This document shows positions 1 through 5,936 of a stretch of DNA of 7,482 nucleotides, piece by piece; within the stretch, counting starts at the first letter, position 1; the number at the start of each line of letters is the position of its first letter. Made by a program: the position numbers and the translations under genes. The notes beneath the pieces are model-generated. The model did no database searches. It was given only the letters and a program-made list of their open reading frames with translations, and was not told the origin of the DNA. The stretch lies in NCBI GenBank assembly GCA_026394095.1, contig JAPKYY010000845.1, positions 1-7,482 of the forward strand, written 5' to 3'. Source of the DNA: Acidobacteriota bacterium. Lineage in GTDB: Bacteria; Acidobacteriota; Terriglobia; Bryobacterales; Bryobacteraceae.

Positions 1-11
1 ATACACGATAA

Positions 12-635
12 ATGAAGCTTTATACCAAGATCCTCGTTGCCCTCTCGCCCTTGGCTGTCCTGCCCAACTGCCTGAGCGCACTTACCGTCTCTGGCCCGTC
101 GGATGCTCCAACTTTTGTGCTGGGCGACAAAGTCCTCGTCAATCGAGCCGCATACCAGTTCAACTTTCCTTACACAAACCAAAGCCTCTTCACCACAAGT
201 CTCCCCAGACGTGGCGATATGGTTCTATTCTTCGTCCCCAATCGCAAAACTATGGGTCTCAAGCGCATCATCGGTCTGCCGGGAGATACGATTGAACTCA
301 AAGAAAACACGCTCTACATCAACGGCAGGCTGATTGACCAAACCCCGCTCGACCGCAGCCTCTTTGCCCCCTGGATCTCAGCGGAACACGGTCTTGGCAC
401 AAGCCTTGCCCGTGAATCCCTCGGCAATTGGATCACTTACACTCCGAATCGATCCACACAAAGAAACACCGCTGCAATCCGTGTCCCGGCCGGCGAATAT
501 TTTCTGCTCGGGGATCACCGCGATAACAGCAATGACTCTAGAAGCTTCGGCACAATCCCTTTTCGATTGATCGAGGGTCGTGTTGTCAAACTCCTCTTTT
601 CTCAGCGGCCAGCGAACCTATACCCCGGCTTCTAA
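12..635 (+). CDS. lepB: Signal peptidase I (S26 family), 207 aa
   Basis: Membrane-bound leader peptidase, which cuts signal peptides from exported proteins on the outer face of the inner membrane by a Ser/Lys dyad. A hydrophobic N-terminal anchor covers about residues 6-24. Box B is GPSDAPTF (28-35) followed by GDKVLVNRAAY, so Ser30 is the expected nucleophile. Box C/D is RRGDMVLFF (66-74) and LKRIIGLPGD (83-92), with Lys84 as the general base. Box E is GDHRDNSNDSRSFG (167-180). All family boxes are present in the right order, and the length is within the range of compact bacterial enzymes. The odd point is Asp31, where the family almost always has Met (GxSMxPT). The start ATG follows directly on an in-frame TAA at 9-11, and no clear Shine-Dalgarno precedes it, so an upstream gene outside the window may couple its translation. 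Its 3' end overlaps the convergent transporter gene by 18 bases. The family call is firm; normal activity is inferred. Confidence 0.93.
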   Translation: MKLYTKILVALSPLAVLPNCLSALTVSGPSDAPTFVLGDKVLVNRAAYQFNFPYTNQSLFTTSLPRRGDMVLFFVPNRKTMGLKRIIGLPGDTIELKENTLYINGRLIDQTPLDRSLFAPWISAEHGLGTSLARESLGNWITYTPNRSTQRNTAAIRVPAGEYFLLGDHRDNSNDSRSFGTIPFRLIEGRVVKLLFSQRPANLYPGF

Positions 636-1736
636 CCTGCGTTGCGGCAGTCCCGCCAGCGTTAGCCTGCCAAGCAGTACACAACCAAACGTAAAGACCA
701 GTGGCACCGAGTAACTCCCATACACTCCCCACATCAAAGAAATCAGATAGGGAAACCAGGTCTGGCCCACCGTATTCACCGGCATCGCCCAGGCCATCAC
801 TCGTCCCATTCCCCGGCTTCCAAACTGATCCGCTGCCAGCAACGGCACCATCAGGGAATCTGCACTCATCCCCATTCCAAACACCACTGCAAACAGGTAG
901 GGCATCCCCTCCCGGCCCACCACAAACAACAACGGCATCGCCCCAGCCATCAGTAAGAACGCCACGCTGATCACATGCCGCTTCGGGTAGCGGTCTGCCG
1001 TCCAGGCAAAGGCAAATCGTCCGCACGAACCAACCGCAAGCATCAACATCAACATCCAGCCAAACACTGCATCGAGGCGCGCCTGTTCCACATAACCCGC
1101 CTCCTTCAAAATCAGCTTCAAGTGCTGACTCACTCCTGCCACTCCACTGATTGCCAGCGTACTTCCCACCAGCAAAAGCCAAAAAGATCTGCTCCTGAAC
1201 AAATCCTCTCCGCCCTCCACGATCACTCGTTCAGCAGCAGGAACACTCGGCAATCCAACCCAGGCAATCACAGAAGCCAGCATCGTCAGCAACCCAATCC
1301 CAATCAACGCCCCACGAAACCCATAGGCTGCAGTCAGCGGGCGAGCCACCAGCGCAACCGACACAGCACCAAACAAGCTGATCCCGAAATAGGCCACCGC
1401 CAGCGCCGTCCCGCGATTCTCTGTAAATACCTGAGTCAGCAATATCTGATGCGTCAGCGGCCCGGCAAAAATCCATCCTGCCATATAAACAGTCCACAGC
1501 CCGTAATAAGCCCACAGGCTCCCACCCATCAACCCAAATCCAGCCAGCCCCATCCCGCAAACGAGGGCCCCGCCCACAATACAAGCCCGCGGCGGCAATC
1601 TCTTCACTACCAGCGGCCCCAGCACCAGCGTCACCAGCGTCCCAATCGGCAAGCCCAGCAGCGCCTCTGGCCGCCCCCAGCCAAAGGCCTGCTCAAAGTA
1701 GTCGTAAAAGAAGGGCATCCCAAAATACGGAATCAT
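618..1736 (-). CDS. MFS transporter, N-terminally truncated (first helix incomplete)
   Basis: Major facilitator superfamily carrier, closest in style to the monocarboxylate/oxalate-formate type; the substrate is unknown. From ATG at 1736 it gives 372 residues with alternating hydrophobic segments of two six-helix halves. Family signs are the GW-containing loop after helix 1 (YDYFEQAFGWGR, 11-22), a motif-A-like loop GPLVVKRLPPRA (40-51), and its second-half copy GRFAFAWTADRYPKR (239-253), with a hydrophilic central loop at about 166-182. The protein begins at MIPYFGMPFFYDYF, which corresponds to the second half of helix 1 in the family, so roughly 15-25 residues of N-terminus are missing. No longer start exists: in-frame TAA lies at 1746-1748, and only TTG at 1740-1742 could add two residues. 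The start lies inside the upstream kinase frame, with no independent ribosome-binding site apparent. This looks like the 3' part of a gene left by a deletion; function is doubtful. Confidence 0.85.
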   Translation of the reverse strand: MIPYFGMPFFYDYFEQAFGWGRPEALLGLPIGTLVTLVLGPLVVKRLPPRACIVGGALVCGMGLAGFGLMGGSLWAYYGLWTVYMAGWIFAGPLTHQILLTQVFTENRGTALAVAYFGISLFGAVSVALVARPLTAAYGFRGALIGIGLLTMLASVIAWVGLPSVPAAERVIVEGGEDLFRSRSFWLLLVGSTLAISGVAGVSQHLKLILKEAGYVEQARLDAVFGWMLMLMLAVGSCGRFAFAWTADRYPKRHVISVAFLLMAGAMPLLFVVGREGMPYLFAVVFGMGMSADSLMVPLLAADQFGSRGMGRVMAWAMPVNTVGQTWFPYLISLMWGVYGSYSVPLVFTFGCVLLGRLTLAGLPQRRLEAGV

Positions 1737-2376
1737 GCACAAGATTTACCAGCGTCGCAAGCGCAACACCAAGAGCTTCCCCGGCCACTCTTACCGCCTC
1801 CATCACATTACGATCGCCAGCCGCAAGCCCCGCCGTAATCTGCTCGGCCTGCATCCCTAGCTTTTTCAGCAAAGCAGATCCTGCCGCATGGTCATCGAGC
1901 TTCCCATCCATCCCAAACGGCACATAGCCAAGTTCGCCGGCAAAGGGGCGAAACCGTCGCAACCTCATACCACCCACCTGCAATGCCGCCGCTATGCCTG
2001 TTCCTGCGCCCACGGCCGCCACCGTCGCATCTGCTGCCATTCCATCCGTCACCGCAACCAGTGCCGCATCTCCATCATTTAGCACCGCTCTGGGCAGGAG
2101 GCCAACTCCATCACGAACCGGATTCCAGCCTGCTAACTTTGGCAGAACATCACAGGCGATTACAGTAGAATCGCTGTCCACCAACCCAGGCACTGCAATC
2201 CCTGCAACAATTTCATCGTCGTCCAGCTCTCGCCTCACACCCCTTAAGTTTTCTGCCAGTTCTTCGGGGCCAAATTCAAGGCCGGTAGCGAAGCGCCATG
2301 TCTTTAGTTCAGATCCAGTCCAGCAACACACCAACATCTTGGTTCCGCCAATATCAATCCCCAATTTATGAGTCAT
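1693..2376 (-). CDS. ROK-family sugar kinase (glucokinase-like), C-terminally truncated
   Basis: ROK proteins are ASKHA-fold ATP-dependent hexose kinases or sugar-responsive repressors. No DNA-binding N-terminus is present, so a kinase is expected. Motifs from the ATG at 2376 are phosphate-1 GIDIGGTKM (6-14), GIAVPGLVD (59-67), the catalytic region VLNDGDAA (98-105, Asp101 as base), GAGTGIAAALQVGG (123-136) and FAGELGYVPFG (145-155). The usual CxCGxxGC zinc motif after this is absent, and GELGY replaces GE.GH. The last family-like stretch is GEALGVALATLVNL (199-212). It is then followed by an unrelated tail of about 15 residues, where family members continue into a DPxxxxxGGG segment for some 80 more residues. 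The 227-residue product is therefore short of the usual ~290-310. The frame is open upstream to 2523, but homology begins at MTHKLGIDIGG, so the ATG at 2376 is chosen. Loss of the C-terminal lobe would probably inactivate it. Confidence 0.85.
   Translation of the reverse strand: MTHKLGIDIGGTKMLVCCWTGSELKTWRFATGLEFGPEELAENLRGVRRELDDDEIVAGIAVPGLVDSDSTVIACDVLPKLAGWNPVRDGVGLLPRAVLNDGDAALVAVTDGMAADATVAAVGAGTGIAAALQVGGMRLRRFRPFAGELGYVPFGMDGKLDDHAAGSALLKKLGMQAEQITAGLAAGDRNVMEAVRVAGEALGVALATLVNLVHDSVFWDALLLRLL
1735..1748 (-). other. Probable deletion junction between ROK kinase and MFS genes
   Basis: On the minus strand, kinase homology ends at the Leu codon at 1741-1743 (VNL, residue 212) or the Val codon after it. 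Recognisable transporter homology starts with the codons for CMIPYFG from about 1739, one frame away. The kinase frame then runs as an unrelated tail through transporter sequence to TGA at 1693-1695. Two truncations in opposite genes meeting at the same few bases point to one event that removed about 80 kinase codons, any spacer and about 20 transporter codons. A misassembly would look the same. Confidence 0.65.
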
Positions 2377-2408
2377 CAATTCATTCTCAACCTTCGCGGC
2401 CCGCTCGA

Positions 2409-2436
2409 TCAATATGGTCCAATCCCAAAAAGTCAA
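2409..2436 (-). promoter_or_regulatory. Weak candidate promoter for the ROK kinase gene
   Basis: On the minus strand TTGACT (2436-2431, 5 of 6 to the -35 consensus) is followed after 16 bases by TATTGA (2414-2409, only 3 of 6 to the -10 consensus). It lies 33 bases before the kinase ATG, and its -35 sits in the T-rich tail of the upstream terminator. The presence of that terminator means the kinase needs its own promoter, but the -10 match is poor. Confidence 0.25.
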
Positions 2437-2461
2437 AGGGCGCAAGCTTAAGCCTGCGCCC
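2427..2461 (-). terminator. Rho-independent terminator of the secreted repeat-protein gene
   Basis: Reading the minus strand, arms GGGCGCA and TGCGCCC (on the plus strand at 2438-2444 and 2455-2461) form a perfect 7-bp G+C-rich stem, extended past one mismatch by two more pairs around a TTAA loop. It is followed at once by the T-rich tract TTTGACTTTTT (2437-2427). It lies 27 bases beyond the stop of the repeat-protein gene and is oriented to end that transcript before the kinase gene. Confidence 0.8.
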
Positions 2462-2488
2462 ATTGATCCATCTTTCAGCCCGCTCCAG

Positions 2489-4954
2489 TTATTTGAAGTT
2501 TGCCGTAACCGTAGTATCTGCATTGAGCGTGAGCGTGCAGGTCAACGAAGTCCCGCTGCAAGCTCCCGTCCAGCCAACAAACGGACTGCCTGGATCCGGA
2601 GCTGCCGTAAGCGTCACGCTGGTACCGCCGGCAAAGCTGGCCGAGCATCCACCAGAACCAATGCCACAGGCAATCCCGCTCGGTGAGCTTACTACGCTGC
2701 CCTTGCCAGTTCTGTTGATGGTGAGCTTCGCAGCGGCAGTTGTGCCACCACCACCGCCACCGCCACCGGTCGCTAACTTCTTGATCGTGACAGCCATCGA
2801 AGCCTGGCCACCATTCGAATTCCATACCGTCGCCATCGTCGGCGCAACATCCATCAGCATCGAACCCTTAAACACACCAAGCTCGATTTGCATCGTACCC
2901 AGCGGCCCGCCTTCTGCAACAGTTCCGTAAGTCAATGTGCTGTTGGCATAAGTGGTAGTTGCCTGAACCTTAAACAACTTCGTGTCAGGAGACCAGTCTG
3001 CCGATAGGATCGTTACTTTCGGAATCGGATTTACCGAAACCGTTGCAGTTGCTCTCGAGGCATTGTAGTCGGCTCGCACGGACACGCCTTTAAGCCCATT
3101 GACAGCGCTCGTCGTAGCCGGAATCGTTACGTAGACCTGGCCCTGTGGCACAGTCACCGTGGCAGGCACTTGCACCGTTGCCGGATCAGAGCTCGTCAGC
3201 GTGATCGTGGCCCCACCCGCATTGCGTGGATAGTTGGTCAACAACAGTGAACCATTCACGGGCTGTCCGCCCACCACCTCGGGGAAGGTCAGGCTTGATA
3301 AGGAAACTACTGGAGCTGGGCTCAAAGTCAGATTTGTGGTGAACGTTGCGCCGTTAAAGCTTGCAGTCACCGGAACTGCAGTGGCCGTTGCCACCGATGT
3401 GGTAGTCGCGGTAAAGCCAGCCACGACGGCTCCTGGAACTACGGTCACGCTTGCCGGTACTGTCACCAGTGCCGGGTTGCCGCTAGCCAGGGTCACAACT
3501 GCTCCACCAGCTTGCGCAGGGATCGAAAGCTGCACGCTTCCGCTCGTGTTGAAGCCGCCCTCAACCGGATTTACATTGACGCCAGAAAGCTTCACCACCG
3601 GCGTGATCGTCACTGCCGTCACCCGGCTGTAAGTCCCATCGCTGACATAAAGCTTCAGCATCGTAGGCACCGTCATTCCAACGCCACCAACCACAACCGG
3701 AAATGTCACGCTGCTCTGGTCGGCAGGGATACTCACTGCGGCCGGAGTCGCAACCAGGGCCGGATTCGTGCTAAGAAAGCTCAGATTCACGCCACCCGCA
3801 GGAGCAGGTCCGCCGAGGCTCACTGTCACTTGCACGGTAGCTCCCGGCGCAACATTTGCGCTGCTCAGGCTGATCGAAGATACAGCCGCAGCGGGTGCAT
3901 TGCCAGGGGCAAATACAACCGCAATCGCATCGGCGGGCAGAGCCATGCCGTATGGCGTCGCGCCATTGTAGGCATAGCCGACAACATTGCCATTGGCATC
4001 AATACCTGTAGCCACTGCATTGGTATAACCAGCAGGCAAATACTGGTTCAAATCGACAACACTCGCTGCCGTGCCATTCCACAACAGCGCATGACGCACG
4101 GTGCCCACCCAGCCTTCACCCACCTGTTGTGTGTCACTCATCGCGGTTACTTTGCTGTCGGTGTATCCAACTGGATGGAGGTCTACTACGCTCTCAGGTG
4201 TGCCGCTCCAAAGAAGAGCATGTAGCTTTGACGCGCCCAGCGCCTGATAGCCCCAGCCACCCTGTTGCGTACCATTTGTGGTCAAGGCTTCAGACGCATC
4301 AAAGCCCAGCGGATGCAGGCTCACCATGCTGACTGCCGTGCTGTTCCACTTCATCGCCTTACTGGTCGTGTGATACCCAGTGCCCTCGCCATAAGGGTAA
4401 GCCACGCTTGATCCATAGCCTACCTGTTCCCCATTCTTCACGCCCATCGAACGCGAAAACGTATAGCCAACCGGATGCAGATCCACCCCGCCTGCCCCGG
4501 TCCCGTTCCAAACCATCGCGTGTGAGGTGGTCACGAAATAAGACTGTTGCTCGGCAAAACCTGTCTGCTGCCCGCCATGCACGCCCATGCAATAGCTGAA
4601 GTTGAATCCACTCGGATGCAGATCTACATAAGAGCTGGCGCTCCCAGACCAAACCAGAGCATGATATCCGCCCAGCGGCCCAGCCCCGTACCCGCACTGC
4701 TGCACATCATCCGTCGAGGTCGCCATCGACGAATAGTAGCCAAGCGGATGTAAATCCACCGACGATAGAGCATTCCCGCTCACCAGCACTGCGTGCTGAT
4801 TCCCGCCACCGCCCACTTGTTTTCCACTCGATGTGCCATTCAATTTTGCCGTCTTGCTCAACGGCGGCGTCACATCGTTAGAGTTATACGATTGCTGCCC
4901 GTGAAGAACCATCCCCACAAGCAGGCATGCAAAAAACGATCTGTTTTTCCTCAT
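2489..4954 (-). CDS. Secreted HAF-repeat / Ig-like / InlB-B-repeat surface protein, 821 aa
   Basis: Probable extracellular or cell-surface protein of unknown partner. The frame is open up to 5320, but ATG at 4954 is chosen: it has two GAGG ribosome-binding candidates just upstream and gives a signal peptide (basic MRKNR, hydrophobic core, probable cut near LHG/QQ at 19-20). Domains in order: six full and one partial HAF-type repeats (about 46-340), each with (E/Q)QxG, HAxxW(S/N)G and VDLHPxGY; three Ig-like beta-sandwich repeats of about 95 residues (about 358-643) sharing a T-x-x-S-x-(N/D)-P-A core and a VPAxVTV strand; a linker domain (about 646-728); an eight-glycine hinge (730-737); and a C-terminal InlB-B-like/Flg_new repeat (about 743-821) with two C-x6-C pairs (763/770 and 799/806) and GWTGAC. 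No LPxTG, PEP-CTERM or type IX sorting tail is visible. The gene is monocistronic: a terminator follows it and a divergent gene lies upstream. Domain classes are recognised; the role (adhesion, substrate binding) is inference. Confidence 0.88.
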   Translation of the reverse strand: MRKNRSFFACLLVGMVLHGQQSYNSNDVTPPLSKTAKLNGTSSGKQVGGGGNQHAVLVSGNALSSVDLHPLGYYSSMATSTDDVQQCGYGAGPLGGYHALVWSGSASSYVDLHPSGFNFSYCMGVHGGQQTGFAEQQSYFVTTSHAMVWNGTGAGGVDLHPVGYTFSRSMGVKNGEQVGYGSSVAYPYGEGTGYHTTSKAMKWNSTAVSMVSLHPLGFDASEALTTNGTQQGGWGYQALGASKLHALLWSGTPESVVDLHPVGYTDSKVTAMSDTQQVGEGWVGTVRHALLWNGTAASVVDLNQYLPAGYTNAVATGIDANGNVVGYAYNGATPYGMALPADAIAVVFAPGNAPAAAVSSISLSSANVAPGATVQVTVSLGGPAPAGGVNLSFLSTNPALVATPAAVSIPADQSSVTFPVVVGGVGMTVPTMLKLYVSDGTYSRVTAVTITPVVKLSGVNVNPVEGGFNTSGSVQLSIPAQAGGAVVTLASGNPALVTVPASVTVVPGAVVAGFTATTTSVATATAVPVTASFNGATFTTNLTLSPAPVVSLSSLTFPEVVGGQPVNGSLLLTNYPRNAGGATITLTSSDPATVQVPATVTVPQGQVYVTIPATTSAVNGLKGVSVRADYNASRATATVSVNPIPKVTILSADWSPDTKLFKVQATTTYANSTLTYGTVAEGGPLGTMQIELGVFKGSMLMDVAPTMATVWNSNGGQASMAVTIKKLATGGGGGGGGTTAAAKLTINRTGKGSVVSSPSGIACGIGSGGCSASFAGGTSVTLTAAPDPGSPFVGWTGACSGTSLTCTLTLNADTTVTANFK
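2744..2767 (-). repeat. Glycine-codon tract encoding an octaglycine hinge
   Basis: Eight consecutive Gly codons, a mix of GGT and GGC, encode residues 730-737 of the secreted repeat protein, between the linker domain and the C-terminal cysteine-bearing repeat. The mixed codons make it an imperfect triplet repeat that could vary in length between strains by slippage without breaking the frame. Confidence 0.75.
3026..3883 (-). repeat. Three tandem Ig-like repeats (protein level) in the surface protein
   Basis: Residues about 358-643 hold three units of about 95 residues. Each has a matching core: LSTNPALVATPAAVSIP (394-410), ASGNPALVTVPASVTVV (490-506) and TSSDPATVQVPATVTVP (587-603). Each unit starts with an S/V-rich strand (SISLSS, LSGVNV, SLSSLTF). 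This is the common bacterial Ig-like/cadherin-like beta-sandwich style used to hold functional ends away from the cell surface. The repeats are diverged at DNA level. Confidence 0.75.
3935..4819 (-). repeat. Array of HAF-type repeats in the surface protein
   Basis: Residues about 46-340 hold six complete units of 28-43 residues plus a degenerate seventh. Common elements are (Q/E)QxG(Y/F/W), a loop of variable length, HA(L/M/V)xW(S/N)G, three to six small residues, then VDLHPxG(Y/F). The sixth unit changes to VDLNQYLPAGY, and the last is NVVGYAYNGATPYGMALP. The layout matches the HAF repeat of secreted bacterial proteins, which is thought to form beta-propeller blades; six to seven blades would close one propeller. 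The function of HAF proteins is not established. Confidence 0.75.
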
Positions 4955-5022
4955 GACCTCTGCCTCAATCTTTCTAGACCCACTGCTACGGACCTGAAAG
5001 CTAAGACCAGCTGATCCCCCAA

Positions 5023-5060
5023 CTGGAACAGATTTATTTTTTTGATACGATACCCGCGTG
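5023..5060 (+). promoter_or_regulatory. Extended -10 promoter for a possibly leaderless lactonase transcript
   Basis: TGA-TACGAT at 5043-5051 combines a TGn extension with a TAnnnT -10 hexamer (5046-5051). Seventeen bases upstream lies a weak -35 match, CTGGAA (5023-5028). The hexamer ends 6 bases before the GTG at 5058, the usual distance to a transcription start, so RNA synthesis would begin at or next to the start codon. No Shine-Dalgarno is present, and in-frame TGA at 5043-5045 excludes an upstream start. The leaderless reading is inference. Confidence 0.45.
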
Positions 5061-5936
5061 ATTACAACCCTTGCACTCCTGGCCGCCCTCGCCGCTGACC
5101 TCGAAATCAAAGACCCCAAAGCCGCCGCCAAACTCTTCCCCAAAGACGCGAAGGTCGAACGCCTCGCCACCGGCATGCAATTCATTGAAGGCCCCATTTG
5201 GGTTGCCAAAGACAATCGCCTCATCTTCAGCGACATCCCAGCCAGCGAGCTCAAACAATGGACCCGCGCCAAAGGTGTCGAACCCTTTCGCAAGCCCACC
5301 AACAACACCAACGGCAACACGCTAGACCGTCAGGGCAACCTGCTCAGCGCAGAACACACGGCTCACAGAATCTCGCGCACTCTCCCGAGCGGCAGCATCG
5401 AAACCGTAGTCGAGCAATTCGAAGGCAAAGACCTCAACTCCCCCAACGACGTCGTCGTACGCAAAGACAATTCCATCTGGTTCACCGATCCCGATTACGG
5501 CCTCGGCACTCGTAAGAAAGTCCAGACTGGCAACTATGTCTATCGCTACGATCCAAAGACAAAGGAGCTCACCCCTGTAGTCAAAGACTTCGACAAGCCC
5601 AACGGCCTCTGCTTCTCCAAAGACGAAAAGAAGCTCTACATCGCAGACTCCGGCAAGCCCCGCCACATCAGAGTCTTCACCGTCTCATCCGACGGCAAGT
5701 CTCTCACTGATGGCAAAGTCTTCGCCACAATCGACAAAGGCGGCCCTGACGGCATCCGTTGCGACAAAGCCGGCAACGTCTGGTCTAGCACCGGCGACGG
5801 CGCTCAGGTCTTCGGTAAAGACGGCCACCTCATCGCCAGAATCCTCCTGCCCGAATCAGGAGCCAACGTAGAGCTCGGCAACGGCATGCTTTTTATCACG
5901 GCCCGTACCTCGCTCTACGCCATCCCCGTCCGCTAA
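5058..5936 (+). CDS. Exported SMP-30/gluconolactonase-family protein, 292 aa
   Basis: Six-bladed beta-propeller metal-dependent hydrolase of the SMP-30/gluconolactonase/LRE family, which opens sugar lactones such as glucono-1,5-lactone. Likely metal ligands by family alignment are Glu44 in FIEGPIW (42-48), Asn182 in KPNGLCF (180-186) and Asp231 in GPDGIRCD (229-236). Asn130 in LNSPNDVVV (126-134) would contact substrate. FTDPDYG (142-148) and LYIADSG (193-199) are typical blade strands. The N-terminus, a hydrophobic Leu/Ala run ending ALAA/D at 12-14, looks like a signal peptide without basic residues, pointing to periplasmic export. The length is normal. GTG at 5058 is the only available start, with no ribosome-binding site but an extended -10 directly upstream. 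The stop overlaps the convergent secreted-protein gene by 4 bases. The exact lactone substrate cannot be read from sequence. Confidence 0.9.
   Translation: MITTLALLAALAADLEIKDPKAAAKLFPKDAKVERLATGMQFIEGPIWVAKDNRLIFSDIPASELKQWTRAKGVEPFRKPTNNTNGNTLDRQGNLLSAEHTAHRISRTLPSGSIETVVEQFEGKDLNSPNDVVVRKDNSIWFTDPDYGLGTRKKVQTGNYVYRYDPKTKELTPVVKDFDKPNGLCFSKDEKKLYIADSGKPRHIRVFTVSSDGKSLTDGKVFATIDKGGPDGIRCDKAGNVWSSTGDGAQVFGKDGHLIARILLPESGANVELGNGMLFITARTSLYAIPVR

Noticed and set aside
12..80. Lipoprotein signal at Cys20 of the signal peptidase
   Set aside because: The bases before the Cys encode LPN, not a lipobox, and the segment is the usual membrane anchor of this family.
975..1838. Plus-strand open frame of 287 codons opposite the MFS and kinase genes
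   Set aside because: Its product is a Gln/His/Pro/Arg-rich string with no domain, and the minus strand carries clear MFS and ROK motifs over the same bases; it is an antisense shadow.
1693..2376. ROK-MFS translational fusion protein
   Set aside because: The transporter frame is offset from the kinase frame, and the kinase frame ends with TGA at 1693-1695, so no fused product is encoded without a frameshift.
2377..2523. N-terminal extension of the ROK protein up to 2523
   Set aside because: It reads through the terminator and into the end of the repeat-protein gene, and the family starts at the GIDIGG motif a few residues after the ATG at 2376.
2298..2930. Plus-strand 210-codon frame opposite the kinase start and the repeat-protein end
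   Set aside because: It crosses the terminator and two gene ends, and its Val/Pro-rich content is the complement of the glycine- and alanine-rich coding strand.
4955..5320. N-terminal extension of the secreted repeat protein up to an ATG at 5320
   Set aside because: It would cover the lactonase start on the other strand and bury a good signal peptide; ATG at 4954 has ribosome-binding sites and a typical signal sequence.
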